Below are positions 34,725 to 46,251 of a stretch of DNA of 60,846 bases, piece by piece. The stretch is from Reticulitermes lucifugus (lineage: Eukaryota > Arthropoda > Insecta > Blattodea > Rhinotermitidae). Position numbers and translations under genes: made by a program. Every line of letters starts with the position of its first letter. Position 1 is the stretch's first letter. The stretch spans positions 1 to 60,846 of the forward strand of contig JAKCWW010000525.1 in the NCBI GenBank assembly GCA_026260175.1, in the 5' to 3' direction. The notes under the pieces were generated by a model. It did not search any database and was not told the DNA's origin. It saw only the letters and a list, made by a program, of their open reading frames with translations.

Positions 34725-35030
34725 GGATATTAGGCAGATGAAGTGAAGAAGCACTGGAAAAATTACATAATTATGAGCTTTATAATTTTTATTTTTCACC
34801 TCTACTGTTAGGTCAAAGAAATGTGAGGTGGGCGGGGCATATCCTGTATATGAAAGAAACGAGTGACGTATATGATATTTTGATGGGGAAAACGCAAGGA
34901 AATGGGCTGCTTGGGAGATCCAAAACCAAAGTAAAGGATAATATTAAACTGAAAGTGGAGAATTAAGGTGGGTTAAAATAGACCCAGATGACGTAAGCCT
35001 TTTCTGAACATGATAATAAACATTCGGGTT
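34725..35030 (+). mobile_element. RPRRRW-type LINE, 3' fragment
   Basis: AAAAATTACATAATTATGAG (34756; KLHNEEL region), GTGAGGTGGGCGGGGCATAT (34823; RWAGHI), GGGAGATCCAAAACCAAAGT (34914; eroded GRPRRRW), AAGGATAATATTAAACTGAA (34934). The frame is broken. Confidence 0.72.
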
Positions 35031-35252
35031 TCAAAACGGAGTTTCTTGAAGAGGTGAGTAACCATCAGCGTCTTATTGGAAAGCGTCTGTCACGATGTTA
35101 GATCCTCTATTACGCCAATCTCATATTGTTAGTATAGTGACCACTACAGTCCAAATGTGTGTGTATTTCAGGGAAGAGCACCGGCATCACTACAACCGAG
35201 ATTACTGAAAGATGGTTTAAATGTTGTGAAAGCTGTGGCTGAATTGCATGGA

Positions 35253-35277
35253 GGGCGGGACGTGGGGCAGAGGGGGG
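35253..35277 (+). other. G-quadruplex-forming motif
   Basis: Four G runs (3, 3, 4 and 6 G) with loops of 1, 4 and 4 bases sit in a purine-rich stretch (35250-35340). Confidence 0.75.
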
Positions 35278-36019
35278 CAGAGAAAAAGGACCGAGTTACA
35301 CACGTGTTAAGGGGTGGTGGAAGAGGGTGAGAAAGGGTGCACTAATTAGTAATTACTGTAGCCGTGGTAGAGCTTATTTCCACGTCCGTCCATCAGTGTG
35401 CCTGCTACTGCACTGCCAAGGCTTAGCTTAACCTCATTACCAATCAGCACCGTAGACTGCAAGTACAGTTCGCTTCAGGAAAGGACATACTAGAAGAGAA
35501 ATACTGTCACGTCAGATAAATGATCATATGAATTCTCGTTGTGGCTGTTAATAACAGGAGAACTGCGATGAATAAGGGTTTTTATACAAATAAGAATGAA
35601 AAACATCATGTTACATGTTGAAGACAGTATTTTTATGGTTTGGCAAACAACAATTTGAATTTCGCTGCTAAAATCAGTCCAGTGTGCACTTGTCTTTAGT
35701 TTCCCTCTTCTACTTCGAATCAATAACAAGGATTTAGTATTAGAAACTTAATGACAGAATACATGATTAATTTGCTGTTAACTGTACAAACAATTTCGAG
35801 CAAACCTCATACAGTCTAATTTGGAATAGCACAGAATTCTAAAAATTCCTTGTTTTTAATACTATCTTTAAATAATGTTAGTACTGTGGCTTCTTCCAAG
35901 AAAATTCTGCAATTTACGACCTACCGAATGCGTCAATACGCTGAATAGTTAATCTTAGAATCGAATGCTACTTAAACCAGATTGTTTTAATTGCTTGAAA
36001 TTGCAAGTAACACCGTGAT

Positions 36020-36020
<1 letters not shown>

Positions 36021-36057
<37 letters not shown>

Positions 36058-36076
36058 TATTATTATTATTATTATT
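36021..36076. repeat. (AAT)n joined to (ATT)n: perfect hairpin microsatellite
   Basis: About 12 TAA units switch at about 36055 to about 7 ATT units, so the two arms are reverse complements and can fold back over about 20 bp. Confidence 0.95.
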
Positions 36077-36455
36077 TAGGAGCAGTGATTTTTATTCAGT
36101 TATAGGCTCTATGTTAAATATCCTGGATATAACCTCATTTTTGCATTTTTTTCACGTCTGTAATTGCTGACTTAGGAACAGTAGTACCTAAATGATTTAT
36201 AGAAATGTTTATGATCTGTCTTCAGACCACAATTAATGTTCCTAGTTCTTATAAACCACTATTTGTCGCTATCTAAGAAACTTACATGCAAACCTCCTCA
36301 TGGTCGAATTGTTTTACACTCTACAGAAATTTACATTTATATTTAGTACTGATTGTAGAACACTACAAAGTCGGCAGGTAGGGCGGATTTGAAAGACAAG
36401 GTTTTCATACCAAATTTCGTGAAAATCTGTCATTTGTTTCAGAACTTGAAATGAC

Positions 36456-36481
36456 ACCCCCCCCACACACACACACACACA
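36456..36481. repeat. C-run followed by (CA)n
   Basis: Nine C and then about nine CA units. Confidence 0.9.
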
Positions 36482-37306
36482 AAGACAACACTGTGATCTT
36501 ACAGGTCTAAGTCTTAAAAAGGAAAGCAGACTAAAGTCACATTGTAAAATATTCTATTACATCATTTTAATTCTCCCCTTTGGACCTTCACACATAAACA
36601 ACCTTTTATTACATTATTTGAATAAAATACATCATTCTTGTTAGACTTCATGGGTTTAAGATATGACAGTCTCCATGCAGATACACATTTAACTTATGTG
36701 TCCGTTAAATGAATACATGGAGATCAGTGGCAAAGGGGAGAATACCTGCTTTGTCACTTATCCTGTGGCAACTGAAGGATGGTTCATAGGGTGAAGCTGA
36801 TCTTTCACCTTTATCCAGTGTCGTGACGTAGAATTAGTGGAACTTCCATGTTCCAATCGACGCTTCCGTGTCGTGGTTCTTAAGAACAAGGGCATATTGT
36901 TTGTCTGCTCCTTACATACTCACAAGCCAAATATTCGACAGGTTACCGGTTGTCCTCAATACGATTTTTCCTTCTTTCCTTAGTATTTTCAGGCAAATTA
37001 TGGGGAGTATTTTAAATTATGCCGAACGTGCATCCTTGCGAATACATTTGAAATCAAAGTCACAGCATAAGGCAATCTGCGTTTCGTTTCCCGACGACTT
37101 CGACACGTGCAAGCACACACCAAAAGGGCCATAAAAAGAAGCAAACACTTTTTTTTGTTGGAAAGCGGTTCTTATCCTACGCACTACATACGAACATTTT
37201 CGGAGGAGTAAAATGTACATAGTTTTAGCCAACCATGAGCTCTGTTAGGAGAAGGAATCGAATTCAAATCCAGAGTATTTTTCTTGAAAACCTGGCAGTA
37301 TTTCTA

Positions 37307-37345
37307 CTCTATTCCACTCAGACCGACTTTAATATTATCCCCTAA
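37307..37345 (-). mobile_element. RPRRRW-type LINE remnant
   Basis: ACTTTAATATTATCCCCT on plus is the reverse of the family's GGGAGGATAATATTAAAA word with two changes. Confidence 0.42.
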
Positions 37346-37560
37346 TTAACAAGTATCCCAAACTGTCTCTTCTCTACAGGGATTGTTGCTAAAATTTTGT
37401 ACAAATTTCTGGCCTAGCTCATGCCGCATGCCTTCCCAATTCATCAACCTTGATTCTATCTTCCTGATACGATTTTATGGAGCGTACTAAGTACGTATCT
37501 CGTGATTATGCAGTTTTCCCTCTCCATACAGTTAAGGTAACTTTGTCCCTGTCCTTACTT

Positions 37561-37800
37561 ATGCACTACGCTATGAAGGCATATGGGCGAAGGAAGGTAC
37601 AGATCAACGCATTAATCTTTGTACTAGATGGAGGTGAGTGGTGAACTTCACGCCTCGGCCACTTTATCCCGAAGAAAGAACCCTCCGTACCCACTGGGTG
37701 GGCAGAGAACCGGTCTGTACGTTTCGGGAAGAGAAAAATCTCTTCCACCTATTGTGAATCACAATCCAATTCCTCTGCCGCCCAGCACGTATACGAAGCA
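37561..37800 (-). mobile_element. SINE-B copy
   Basis: Antisense order on plus: GCTATGAAGGCATATGGG, GTACTAGATGGAGGTGAGTG, CGCCTCGGCCACTTTATCCC, CCGTACCCACTGGGTGG, GGGAAGAGAAAAATCTCTTC. The head is worn (no clear B box). Confidence 0.78.
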
Positions 37801-38204
37801 AAACATAACGACAGCCCTTCCGGATTCTACCATCCTGTTGTTACAGAGTTTCAAATATTCTCCTCGACACCCTACCCTCTAGCACACCCAAATTATTTTC
37901 CCCCATAATTTCACACCTATACAAAACAGATAAATAACAAACGTTCCAATGAAGACTCAAATGTTCTAGCATATGACGCCTTGCCGATTGGTAAATAGTC
38001 AACTGCGTTTCGGAGAAGCTCGCTTTCATTTTCAGGGTTAATCAGGCAAAGAACATACCTATATATTACTGACTATAACTTATATACGACACGACATTTC
38101 TTGTTAGCGTGTTACGAGCATTTAAGGACGACAACAACTGCGACGATTATATAGCATCGGTGATAGACAAATGAATGCGTATGGAGCACAGATGGAGTGA
38201 CACT
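37801..38204. other. unassigned
   Basis: Nothing recognised. Confidence 0.4.
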
Positions 38205-38325
38205 GACAGGGGAAGACCGAATTACTCGAGGACAAACCTATTCTGTCCACCACAAATCCCACACAGACTTGCCTGGAACTGAGCCCTGGCCTATTAGCTG
38301 TGACGCCGGCGAGTAAGTGCCTGAA
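38205..38325 (-). mobile_element. third tRNA-like SINE family (SINE-C), copy 1
   Basis: CTGTCCACCACAAATCCCAC (38249) followed by ACAGACTTGCCTGGAACTGA on plus. Reversed, the right part gives a tRNA-like head (CCATGGTTCAGGCACTTACT) and a worn B box (GGCTCAGTTCC). The CCACAAATCCCACACAGAC word recurs at 44668 with few changes. Confidence 0.5.
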
Positions 38326-38604
38326 CCATGGCATGACCAAATACGGCATGATACCGAAGGACACATGATTCACAACTGAATGGTTGCAAGCAACACCCAA
38401 ATTCAGTATGCTCTAGCAGTTCCATCTCGGCGATTGTGCTATACCGCTGTTAATCTTACATGATGTACAGAATATGTGCTGAATGATGTCGTCTACTTAC
38501 CTACGTTAGACATCTTAATACCCGTACCACATTGCACACTGTTTCCGTCTCTTAAACCTTGTAAGTAAAATTACAGGTACCTTTATTACCACTATCGATA
38601 CTCG

Positions 38605-38760
38605 GGCGAAGATGCAAGGACACTATTAAATAATCATAATCCTCAATGAACAGCGTGTGATGTTGTGGACTGGATTCTGATAACTGAGAAAAAACACAAA
38701 ATTTGAACTCTTCTAAAAATGGCGATTAAACGTCGGGTTCAGTAAATGACTGGGAATGTC
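38605..38760 (+). mobile_element. RPRRRW-type LINE, decayed 3' fragment
   Basis: AGATGCAAGGACACTATTAA (38612), GTGATGTTGTGGACTGGATT (38657), CGATTAAACGTCGGGTTC (38724). The spacing matches better copies. Confidence 0.52.
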
Positions 38761-39154
38761 TTGGTCGTCTGGGCACCTATCACATTCAGAATAAACTCTG
38801 CTCGAAGGATTTTCTTATGACAAGTGTATTGTATTTGTAACTGAACAATGACACAAAACCCGGAAATATATTGTAAGCACGAAAGGACGATTCCCGTGGA
38901 CAGATCTGTATTCCTGTGGCCGTGGTGCAGCCTGCTGCGTCAGGGTCACACGGCAGTACTGAATGCAGCTGCTGTGTTAATTGTTACTAATCCCGAGCCC
39001 ACATCCCAACACCGGGCCCAGCCGCAAACCGCAGTACAGTTCCATATCTAGATATGTGGACTGGAGGAACGAAGAAGCTGTTAAGTATGACAACTGGGGG
39101 TGAGTATGGAAGGATCACCACAAAACACTTTCTGCAGTTAGACAGTAACATCAT
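38761..39154. other. unassigned
   Basis: Nothing recognised. Locally GC-rich at 38910-39040 with a 67-codon ORF that has no motif. Confidence 0.35.
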
Positions 39155-39480
39155 CATTATTCGGAAATATGGTAAATTTGAAATATCTGGGAATGACTGT
39201 AATAAATCAAAATTATATTCACGAAGAAATTAATAGCCGCGTAAATTCTGAAAATGCTTACTGCACTTCAATACACAATCGTTTTTCTTTCGACTTCCTG
39301 TCTAAAACGTGAAGACAAAAATATGCAGAAAAATAACCTGTTCCCCCCCCCCAGACAGGAATGATGCTTCAGCCTAAGAGAAGAATATACACAGAGGGCC
39401 TTTGTGAATCGGCAGTTTAAGAGAATCTTTGAATGTAAAAGGGAGGACATAGGAGCAGAATGGAGAATGCTATAAAACGA
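39155..39480 (+). pseudogene. RPRRRW-type LINE reverse transcriptase, thumb/C-terminal piece
   Basis: From 39175 one frame reads NLKYLGMTVINQNYIHEEIN and then SRVNSENAYCTSIHNR, matching the KFKYLGTTVTNQN..HEEIKxRLNSGNACY block that follows the RT catalytic core in this family. The frame then closes. A second frame from 39399 reads AFVNRQFKRIFECKREDIGA and then EWRML, the VFENRVLRRIFGxKRxEVTGEWRKL block. Between them is a 10-C run (about 39344-39353). It is a non-functional piece that overlaps no host gene. Confidence 0.8.
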
Positions 39481-39515
39481 GCAGTTTCAAAAATTTTCGA
39501 AATCAAAGTGCCGAA

Positions 39516-39706
39516 GTTCTGGGATGTTATGCTGGGTTAATTAATAATAGTTACCGACGTTTCGATGTATGGCAGTAACACAATCTTCGGCGGCAAGCAG
39601 TCCGAGAAGACTGCACTTCTCTACGCTGAAGGTGGACGCAATGTGATCCTTCGAAACTTCGGTAACCACGAGTATTTATCAATTGCCAAGGTGTAATATT
39701 CCAGGA
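39516..39706. repeat. near-palindromic element with hammerhead-like core
   Basis: The left arm (39516-39570, TTCTGGGATGTTATGC ... TTACCGACGTTTCGA) is mirrored by the right arm (39652-39706, TTCGAAACTTCGGTAACC ... TTCCAGGA). The right half carries CTGAAGG 39626-39632 and GAAAC 39653-39657. Stem II is weak (GGA/TCC). Same family as 50066. Confidence 0.65.
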
Positions 39707-41384
39707 AAAGTGAACCTTCGATGTTTATGTCGTCTGAAAAGGGTAATCGCAACAGGAAGTTCTCAGTTCAAACCCGTAAGCACGTTCAGTTTGAGAACTA
39801 TGCAGACTAACTTAACGAAACATGAAATTAGCAATAACTAATAGCGCGACATAGAGCTTGTCCGATCCTGTCTCAATAACATGCATAATGACCGAGCCCT
39901 GGCTTTGAACACGCGTCTATTTGGATGCGGTTATCTCGAAATGAAATCGTACCAGCACTGACGATGTCACCTGCATAGTAACCCTCAACATGTGTCTCTT
40001 TCAAACAAATGCACTGTCAAAAGACCCCGAGTGTGACAGTGGGGCTAACAGCAGTGTAAATAATGCAGTGATTGTGGTCACCCCAAGTGTACACATGTTG
40101 ATGTCTATTATCCACTGCTTGTACCTTATTAATCGACGTTGTTTCAAATGCAGATATTATAAATATGAGAAGATAATCACAAATTGAAGGCAGTTAGGAG
40201 TTCTGAAGGCGGAGGGAGGGTCTTATTTAAATAAATATCCCGGAAATCACTGGAGATACATCTTAATTTCAATCTATCGAGACAAGCAATATCGCGTTCA
40301 CTTTTACTTAATTTCAAAATATCTCAATCGATATCTGTTATACCTGCATCGCCAAGCGTGGGCCTATGTCTAATGCAATAATAATGGTGTATAGGTTTTA
40401 ATGCCGTTATGTTCTGTTCCACGTTAAATCAGTCGTCTGCTCAAGGAGAATGATTTTTGTTTTGATAGATATTAAATTAGATAGCAGCTAACAGGTGATA
40501 ATATTCAAATTGCTAATATTTGGCGCGATGAAAATATTTAAGTTATTGTTTTACTTGTTAAATTTATTTCAGTTAATTTTAAATTACAGAGTCTATTATT
40601 GTCTTCCTATTATTACTGCTGGTCTTAGACATTTATTATTATTATTATTATTATTATTACTTTTATTACTATTTAATATTAAGTGGATATCTTGTTAACA
40701 AGTCATAGCACGCCTTAGGTTGTGGTTTGCGAATATAATGAATAAGGCGTCACAGAGAGCAAAATAGGCGTGGCCCGTCAGCTTAAGGGATTGGGTGAGG
40801 GGCTAAAAATTCCCCACCGCATATGTTACAAAATTTTGTATCGGTAACTGGACTTAAACGTATTATGGGGAACTGCCTAAGCACGGACTGAGGTGTGGTG
40901 GTGTCTCTGTAGGTTAAGTTAACTGATGAAAGGTCTCAGGCTAAACTGAAATAGTGGGAACAGAGGTCAGAGCAAACAAGAATGCACTGAACCAGCATTC
41001 TATCGAACAGGAAACAATAATCACTTACTGTGAGGATTTTTCATACATCAGGAAAGCATGTCAGCTGTTACCATAAAAACGTTTGTTAGGGACTGAATGT
41101 CGTCTATAGCTTTAAGAGGTCCGTAATATGATATAAGAATTCCAACTTTCAAATGGACCTGTGCTTTGAAACTGCGGAAAAGTTCAAGTGTTAATGAACG
41201 ACAATAACGAAACAAAATCGCATACAGGAAGAGCAGAATAAATTCGGTGAATGCTTGCTACATTTAGGTTCATAAAAATTCAGTCTAACTGAAGTGTAAA
41301 TATTAAAACATATACAGCAGTAATTTTCCCTCTTGTTGTGTGTGGGTGTGCAACTTTGTGCCTCACACTGAGGCAGGAACGTAG
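39707..41384. other. unassigned with one microsatellite
   Basis: No gene recognised. (ATT)n at 40634-40659 interrupts the ORF at 40495-40698. Confidence 0.4.
40634..40659. repeat. (ATT)n microsatellite
   Basis: Eight to nine ATT units. Confidence 0.93.
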
Positions 41385-41820
41385 AGAATATATCGCCAAG
41401 GAAAATAATTTGGGGCTAAAATGGAACAGCAGTAAGACATTCGAGAAAAACTGCACAACGATGAGCTCTATGGTTTATACTCCTTGCTAATTATTTTTAG
41501 AGAGCTGAAGTTAAGAATAACGAGATGGGCGAAGCTTGGGGCACGAATGTGAGTGAAGAGAAATGCACGCAAGCTTTTGGTAGGTAAAAGTGAAGGAAAT
41601 AGATAGTTTTGAAAACACCGCGTAAATTCGAAGACAATGTCAAAAAAGATATCAAATAAATAGTATGGGAGGTTCCGGATTGGAGTGATCTTGCTCGGGA
41701 AAGGGACTAGTGGAGGGCTGTTGTTAAAATGGTAATGATTCTTCGGATTCCATAACAGGCAGAGACTTTATTGTGTCTCTGAGCTATTATTAGCTTCTCA
41801 AGAAGTTTCGTGCTGTATAG
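41385..41820 (+). mobile_element. RPRRRW-type LINE, long 3' fragment with tail
   Basis: It runs from the RIFG-coding region (GGAAAATAATTTGGGGCTAA, 41400) through AAAAACTGCACAACGATGAG (41446) and ATGGGCGAAGCTTGG (41524). The eroded RPRRRW part lies at about 41610-41640, GAGTGATCTTGCTCGGGAAA at 41682, and the tail TTAGCTTCTCAAGAAG at 41790. Confidence 0.75.
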
Positions 41821-43025
41821 AATTAGTCTACTTTTAAAGTATACTTTTTTTTAACTAGAACACAGCTTTGTAATATAGTTTTTGGTGACGAAGACACAGG
41901 TTGGCCGACATACATGCGAACATATGGGTGATTTCTGAAAATATAGCGTATCACCATAAGGGAGACACCCTTCTCTCTGTTAGTTGGCATAACACAATTG
42001 AGCAGGTCAAGAGGCAAAAACTCATTGTGAATTCACCCTTCACGTTTGCACTCGGACTCTTCTCCCCATTGTAGTTCTATTTAGAATTTTCATTCAGTAC
42101 TATGCAGACCCTATAGCATGATATACACCCACATCAACCCTCTTGGAAAATTCATGGGATTCGCCCCTCAAAAGTATTATTTGCACTTGCTGATACCAGT
42201 TGTAGGAAATGAGAAGTGACTGAGTACAATACATTTTGGATGCGAGCAGTCGCAAGGAGACTCCTTCTGAGGACAGATCCTGTGCGACCACTTATACGGA
42301 CACAAACAGATACGCGTGTTGTAAATCTAACTGCACTGCAACAACTTGTACCTATGCCATCTAGGCTCCTTTAGAAGATTCAGAATGCCAGTAAAACAAG
42401 TAACTGACAAATTCACAATTCAGTAAGTGAAGAAAATCAATATTTTCAAATTACATTAAGTCAGATGTGTATGACAGTTTCGCACTGTCGCCATGTTTGT
42501 AACTGTCACATACAGAACTGTCTGTACGCAGCACGTATCTCTATACGTCTCCAAACAAAATGTCATATGCGTGACTGAAATGCTTCTTCATCAAGCGGAA
42601 AGCTAAAGGTTTTGCGTGGACTACACGCATACACGTATCGCACTACAAAGCTTTTATACGCGTGTGTTTAAAGATATATTGAAACATCAGATTTCAGAAT
42701 CCTACATCATGTGCCACCAATATCACTTCCAAATCAGAAGATGGAACGGACGCCAATTTCTTATATTTACGATTGCATGCTTTTAAGTACAATGTTTGGG
42801 CGGTTCTCATCGCGTGGGTTTCCTACCGGGTTTCAATAAATTCTGTAAAGTTGTTTCGAAAGTAATTATGGATACAGGCACAATCCCAAAGACGTACTGC
42901 GATACCACTCGCTTCTTATTGCCAATAAACAGTCATGTAGGTCATGAGGCATCTCATGTGATGACACGTCAATCACTCGACAACGCTAACACCAAAGCTC
43001 CTCACACTATATGATTCCGAGCCAG
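41821..43025. other. unassigned
   Basis: No gene or known repeat recognised. Confidence 0.4.
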
Positions 43026-43860
43026 GTGTCTACTTACGAGGCATTTTAACGTTTGTTACCATCTTTTTCACACTTGCAAGTGGAAATTTTGCAAGAGACT
43101 TCCCCATCAAAATTTCGAATGCACTCCATGCCTCCCGCATTCCGACCACATGTTCAGCCGTGTATGTAGCCTCTAACAATACTACGTGACCTGTACAAAT
43201 TACGTAGTTCATCATGGTTTTACATCCACAAATTCTCACCTACTTCATTCGTCTTAGGTTCCAACATTTTCCTGGTCCCTTTGTTTATAGACATAGTAAT
43301 AAAAATGTGCGGAATTTATTCTTGTCAGAATCCACCATACAGTCCGTTGGTATTTGTGTTGTTCGCATAGTCCATTCACAAATTTGTCGTGGAAGTTGCG
43401 AAACTGAGCGACCACCTGGAAGAAGCACCTCACACACAAATGTGGTGGCAGTTGCATTGCAGTATTAGCTACATCGCTCATGAATTTCTTGAAAGAAATG
43501 GACAGAGTAAAGTCGTTAATACCCAGTACCTGAACTTACTGGAATGTTTTCCGAATTACCGAATTAATCTTGGGGTCATTGTTAAGTCTTTCAATGTTAA
43601 TATTTTCCAACCATTGTCCGTGTTTATACAGAATAGGTTCTCCCATGCTAGCTTAAAGATCCACTTTGCTAAATTCTGCAAATGATTGGCGTATAGTGTC
43701 AAGAGATGGCGGGACAGGTTTCTTTTCGCTGATGATGGCACGTGTGGGGAAGTACTATGTAGAACAGTTAACAGCGACATGTCTTGTTCACAGCATGCGG
43801 AGTGCTGATCACGATGCAGCGCTGCCTTGTTTGCCGCAGATGCTGGTAGTCATATTTCAC
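43026..43860 (-). other. candidate coding stretch with donor-like sites, unrecognised
   Basis: Three minus-strand readings look protein-like. (a) From 43646: MGEPILYKHGQWLENINIER and about 16 more residues, ending exactly at CA|GTAAGT (donor-like, 43539-43534). (b) 43520-43254, about 85 residues, including QLPPHLCVRCFFQVVAQF and WWILTRINSAHFYYYVYK. (c) About 43240-43038: GHVVLLEATYTAEHVVGMRE and then AWSAFEILMGKSLAKFPLAS, ending at CTC|GTAAGT (43037-43032). Upstream, 43735-43665 reads KKPVPPSLDTIRQSFAEFSK. Acceptors are not convincing and no family was recognised. It may be a decayed transposase, a host pseudogene or chance. Confidence 0.25.
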
Positions 43861-44654
43861 TAGCAGGGACACTAAGTGACACGATGCTGCCAGCCATATG
43901 TGTTTACGTGCGGAAGAGCTTATAAATTCTTCAACATTTCAATAAAAGTTGGGATCGAGTCCAAGTTTTATGATGTGTTAGGGGATGTGCGAACTAGCAG
44001 TTGTGGCAGTAACATGTGGTAAGAGTCTGTTTGTCGAAGACACCGCGACTCATGCGGCACAACACTGCTCTCTAAATTAACTTGTGCCAGAATCGGGGAT
44101 GCCCAGTCTAGTGCTCCATGCACTGTTGTACTTTGCAGGGTCAGTGTCACGGCGCGTCTAGATTTTTATTCATTCCATTTATTTTACGATGTTGCGTCAG
44201 CTATGGAATTTATGTGGCTCCGAATAAGATGGAGTAGAATTTTGAATCACTGCCTTGATCCTTAAGATATTTAACGATGCTGTTGGAATGTCAGTGGTCG
44301 ACGCACATCGGCAAATGTGAAGGGATGATGATGATGATGATGAATGTTGAGTATTAAGGCATTTAGAAAGAGGCAATTATGGCCTATTTACGAACACTGT
44401 CCACGCGCTGGCCTCGACACACTGAGAAAAACCACGAAGAATCTTAATTATTATTGCTGGAATTTGTCAGCTTCTTGTTTATTGCTTTATTTAACGACAC
44501 TGCGTATATTACAGGGAGACAGAGAGAGGTGTTTTACTTACATTCGCTGTCAATTGCTAAGATTAAGCTGCATGTTTTCGGGGGTACATAAATGAAATAA
44601 AGAGTTTGGAGTACTGAAGGAATGCCACCGACAGTGTAGAACCAAAGCTTAGGG
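43861..44654. other. unassigned with (ATG)n
   Basis: No gene recognised. (ATG)n lies at 44324-44344. Confidence 0.4.
44324..44344. repeat. (ATG)n microsatellite
   Basis: Six to seven units. Confidence 0.92.
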
Positions 44655-44705
44655 GAAATACCTGTCCCAGTCCATTCTACCCAACACAAATCTCATACGG
44701 ACTGC
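44655..44705 (-). mobile_element. SINE-C 3' body fragment, copy 2
   Basis: CAACACAAATCTCATACGGA matches the 38255 copy. The tRNA-like head is missing. Confidence 0.45.
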
Positions 44706-45971
44706 CCTATCAATTTATGGAATTTTCATAAAATGCAGTCAATATTAATTTTATTTCATGTGTGGTGCATGTTAAGTATATAGAGACTTAGTAGCATGTA
44801 TAAGAACCTCTCCGAGGTTGATTACCCTACATCAATGTTAAATACAATTCCTTCCCTGTTCCACCACTACAACGACTTACGTCATCATAACAAATTTCTA
44901 CCTTCTTATTTTAACCTCTCTAGCTGCGTCTTTCGCACACGGGAGACTTAAGAAGTCATGAGCTGCTGATTTCTTTTTGACACTGCAGTGCAGCAGGGCA
45001 TGTAATATTTGTTTTAGCAAAAAAATACGGAATTTAATTTACACGAGAAGGGCATCTGGTATTTCGTGGAACAACAAGATGTATCAGAATGTAGGGGAAC
45101 TTAAGAGTGACTGAGCAAAACAAATCTCCAGTAATCATCCTCGAACAGATTCACATTCAGCCTCCTTTGTAAAACAAAGGCAAGAAATATTATGAAGTAA
45201 TGGAGAAAGAATCATCTCGCTCTTGTACCGTGTAGCTGGGAACAGTAACTTGAGTAATATGTTCGTAAATATCCACCAAATCACGCGGCCTCATACACAA
45301 CAAGACGGTAATCTGTATTGTCATCAGCCCTTAGAACCTCAAGTACGACACAGAACACTGAACAGTCTCTCGCTATACCAGAAGGCAAACCATTTGACAC
45401 TTCTCTGCCAATTAAAGCAATATAACAAAACGTCAATAAAATGACACACACTTACCCAGAGATGTGAATAAATTTGATTCCATTAAATTTTAATTTACTG
45501 TAGTACAAACAGACGTAATTATGTTACGAAAAATATAATGGTTGTAATTCCATAGGACAATGAGGATATAAAATGTAACTATGGAAAATAAAGCTGTCTT
45601 GAAAATCCGAACTACACTTTTTGGAAAATAGTTTCGATACACATTTCCATTTCAAATTTCTGAAGACTTCATGGAAAACTCCTAGGGAAGAAATGCTTTT
45701 TATGTCTGTCTGTCTGGTTAGGTTGTATCACTATAAGAGGAATTATGGATGTCCTGCACTGACACAGTGCGATGGGTTTCGTAGAAAAGTAACGTATTTC
45801 ATGGAGAAGTTTCTTCTTGTGAAGGCGTCAGTCGCTCAGCTCGAAAAGAAATTTCCCGCCACTTACTCAATATACTATTCACAAAAATCCACGACCGGAC
45901 AAAATGCTGAGCGACTTTAGACGATTCCACACCCTCAAAATCTGATTTGCTAAGATACATTTTGATATTAT
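44706..45971. other. unassigned
   Basis: No gene recognised. A 10-bp perfect inverted repeat GTCGCTCAGC (45831-45840) and GCTGAGCGAC (45906-45915) brackets 65 bp and could be a small inverted-terminal element. Confidence 0.35.
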
Positions 45972-46251
45972 TATTATACATTGCCGATCCCAGTGGCCGC
46001 GAGGTCTAAGGCCTGGGTCTGCGGCAGCTCGCTTGTTGAGACTGCGGGTTCGAATCCCCCAGGGGCATGCGGGTCAGTCTCTTGTGAGTGTTGTGTGTTG
46101 TCAGTTAGAGGTCTCTGCGTCGGGCTGATCACTCGTCCAGAGGAGCCCCTACCGAGTGCGGTGTGTCTAAGTGTAATCGTGAAGTCTCGATAATGAGGAG
46201 GCTCTGGCCCACTAGAGGCTGTTGTGCCATGGGGGAAAAATATTCTACATT
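45972..46251 (+). mobile_element. SINE-A, full length, with target duplication
   Basis: The SINE runs 45983-46240: head GCCGATCCCAGTGGCCGCG, B box GGTTCGAATCC at 46047, TCTCTTGTGAGTGTTGTG, CGATAATGAGGAGGCTCTGG, ending GCCATGGGGGAAAAA. Flanks TATTATACATT (45972-45982) and TATTCTACATT (46241-46251) differ at one base and are the likely target duplication. This is the best copy for defining the family. Confidence 0.9.

Larger units (their letters stand above)
35031..37306. other. unassigned with simple repeats
   Basis: Contains a G-quadruplex-type motif at 35253-35277, an (AAT)n(ATT)n palindrome at 36021-36076 and a C-run plus (CA)n at 36456-36481. No gene recognised. The ORF pair at 36868-37232 has no motif. 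Confidence 0.4.

Noticed and set aside
39344-39353. C-run as a programmed frameshift site in the RT
   Set aside because: Other frameshifts and stops in the same fragment show ordinary decay; the run is more likely slippage or assembly noise.
41785-41820. Inverted LINE tail next to a plus-strand LINE copy
   Set aside because: On rechecking against the tails at 15430 and 50728 it is in plus orientation and simply ends the same copy.
45983-46060. tRNA gene
   Set aside because: B box and head look like a tRNA, but it is the head of a 258-bp SINE-A with tail and target duplication, and other SINE-A copies recur in this window.
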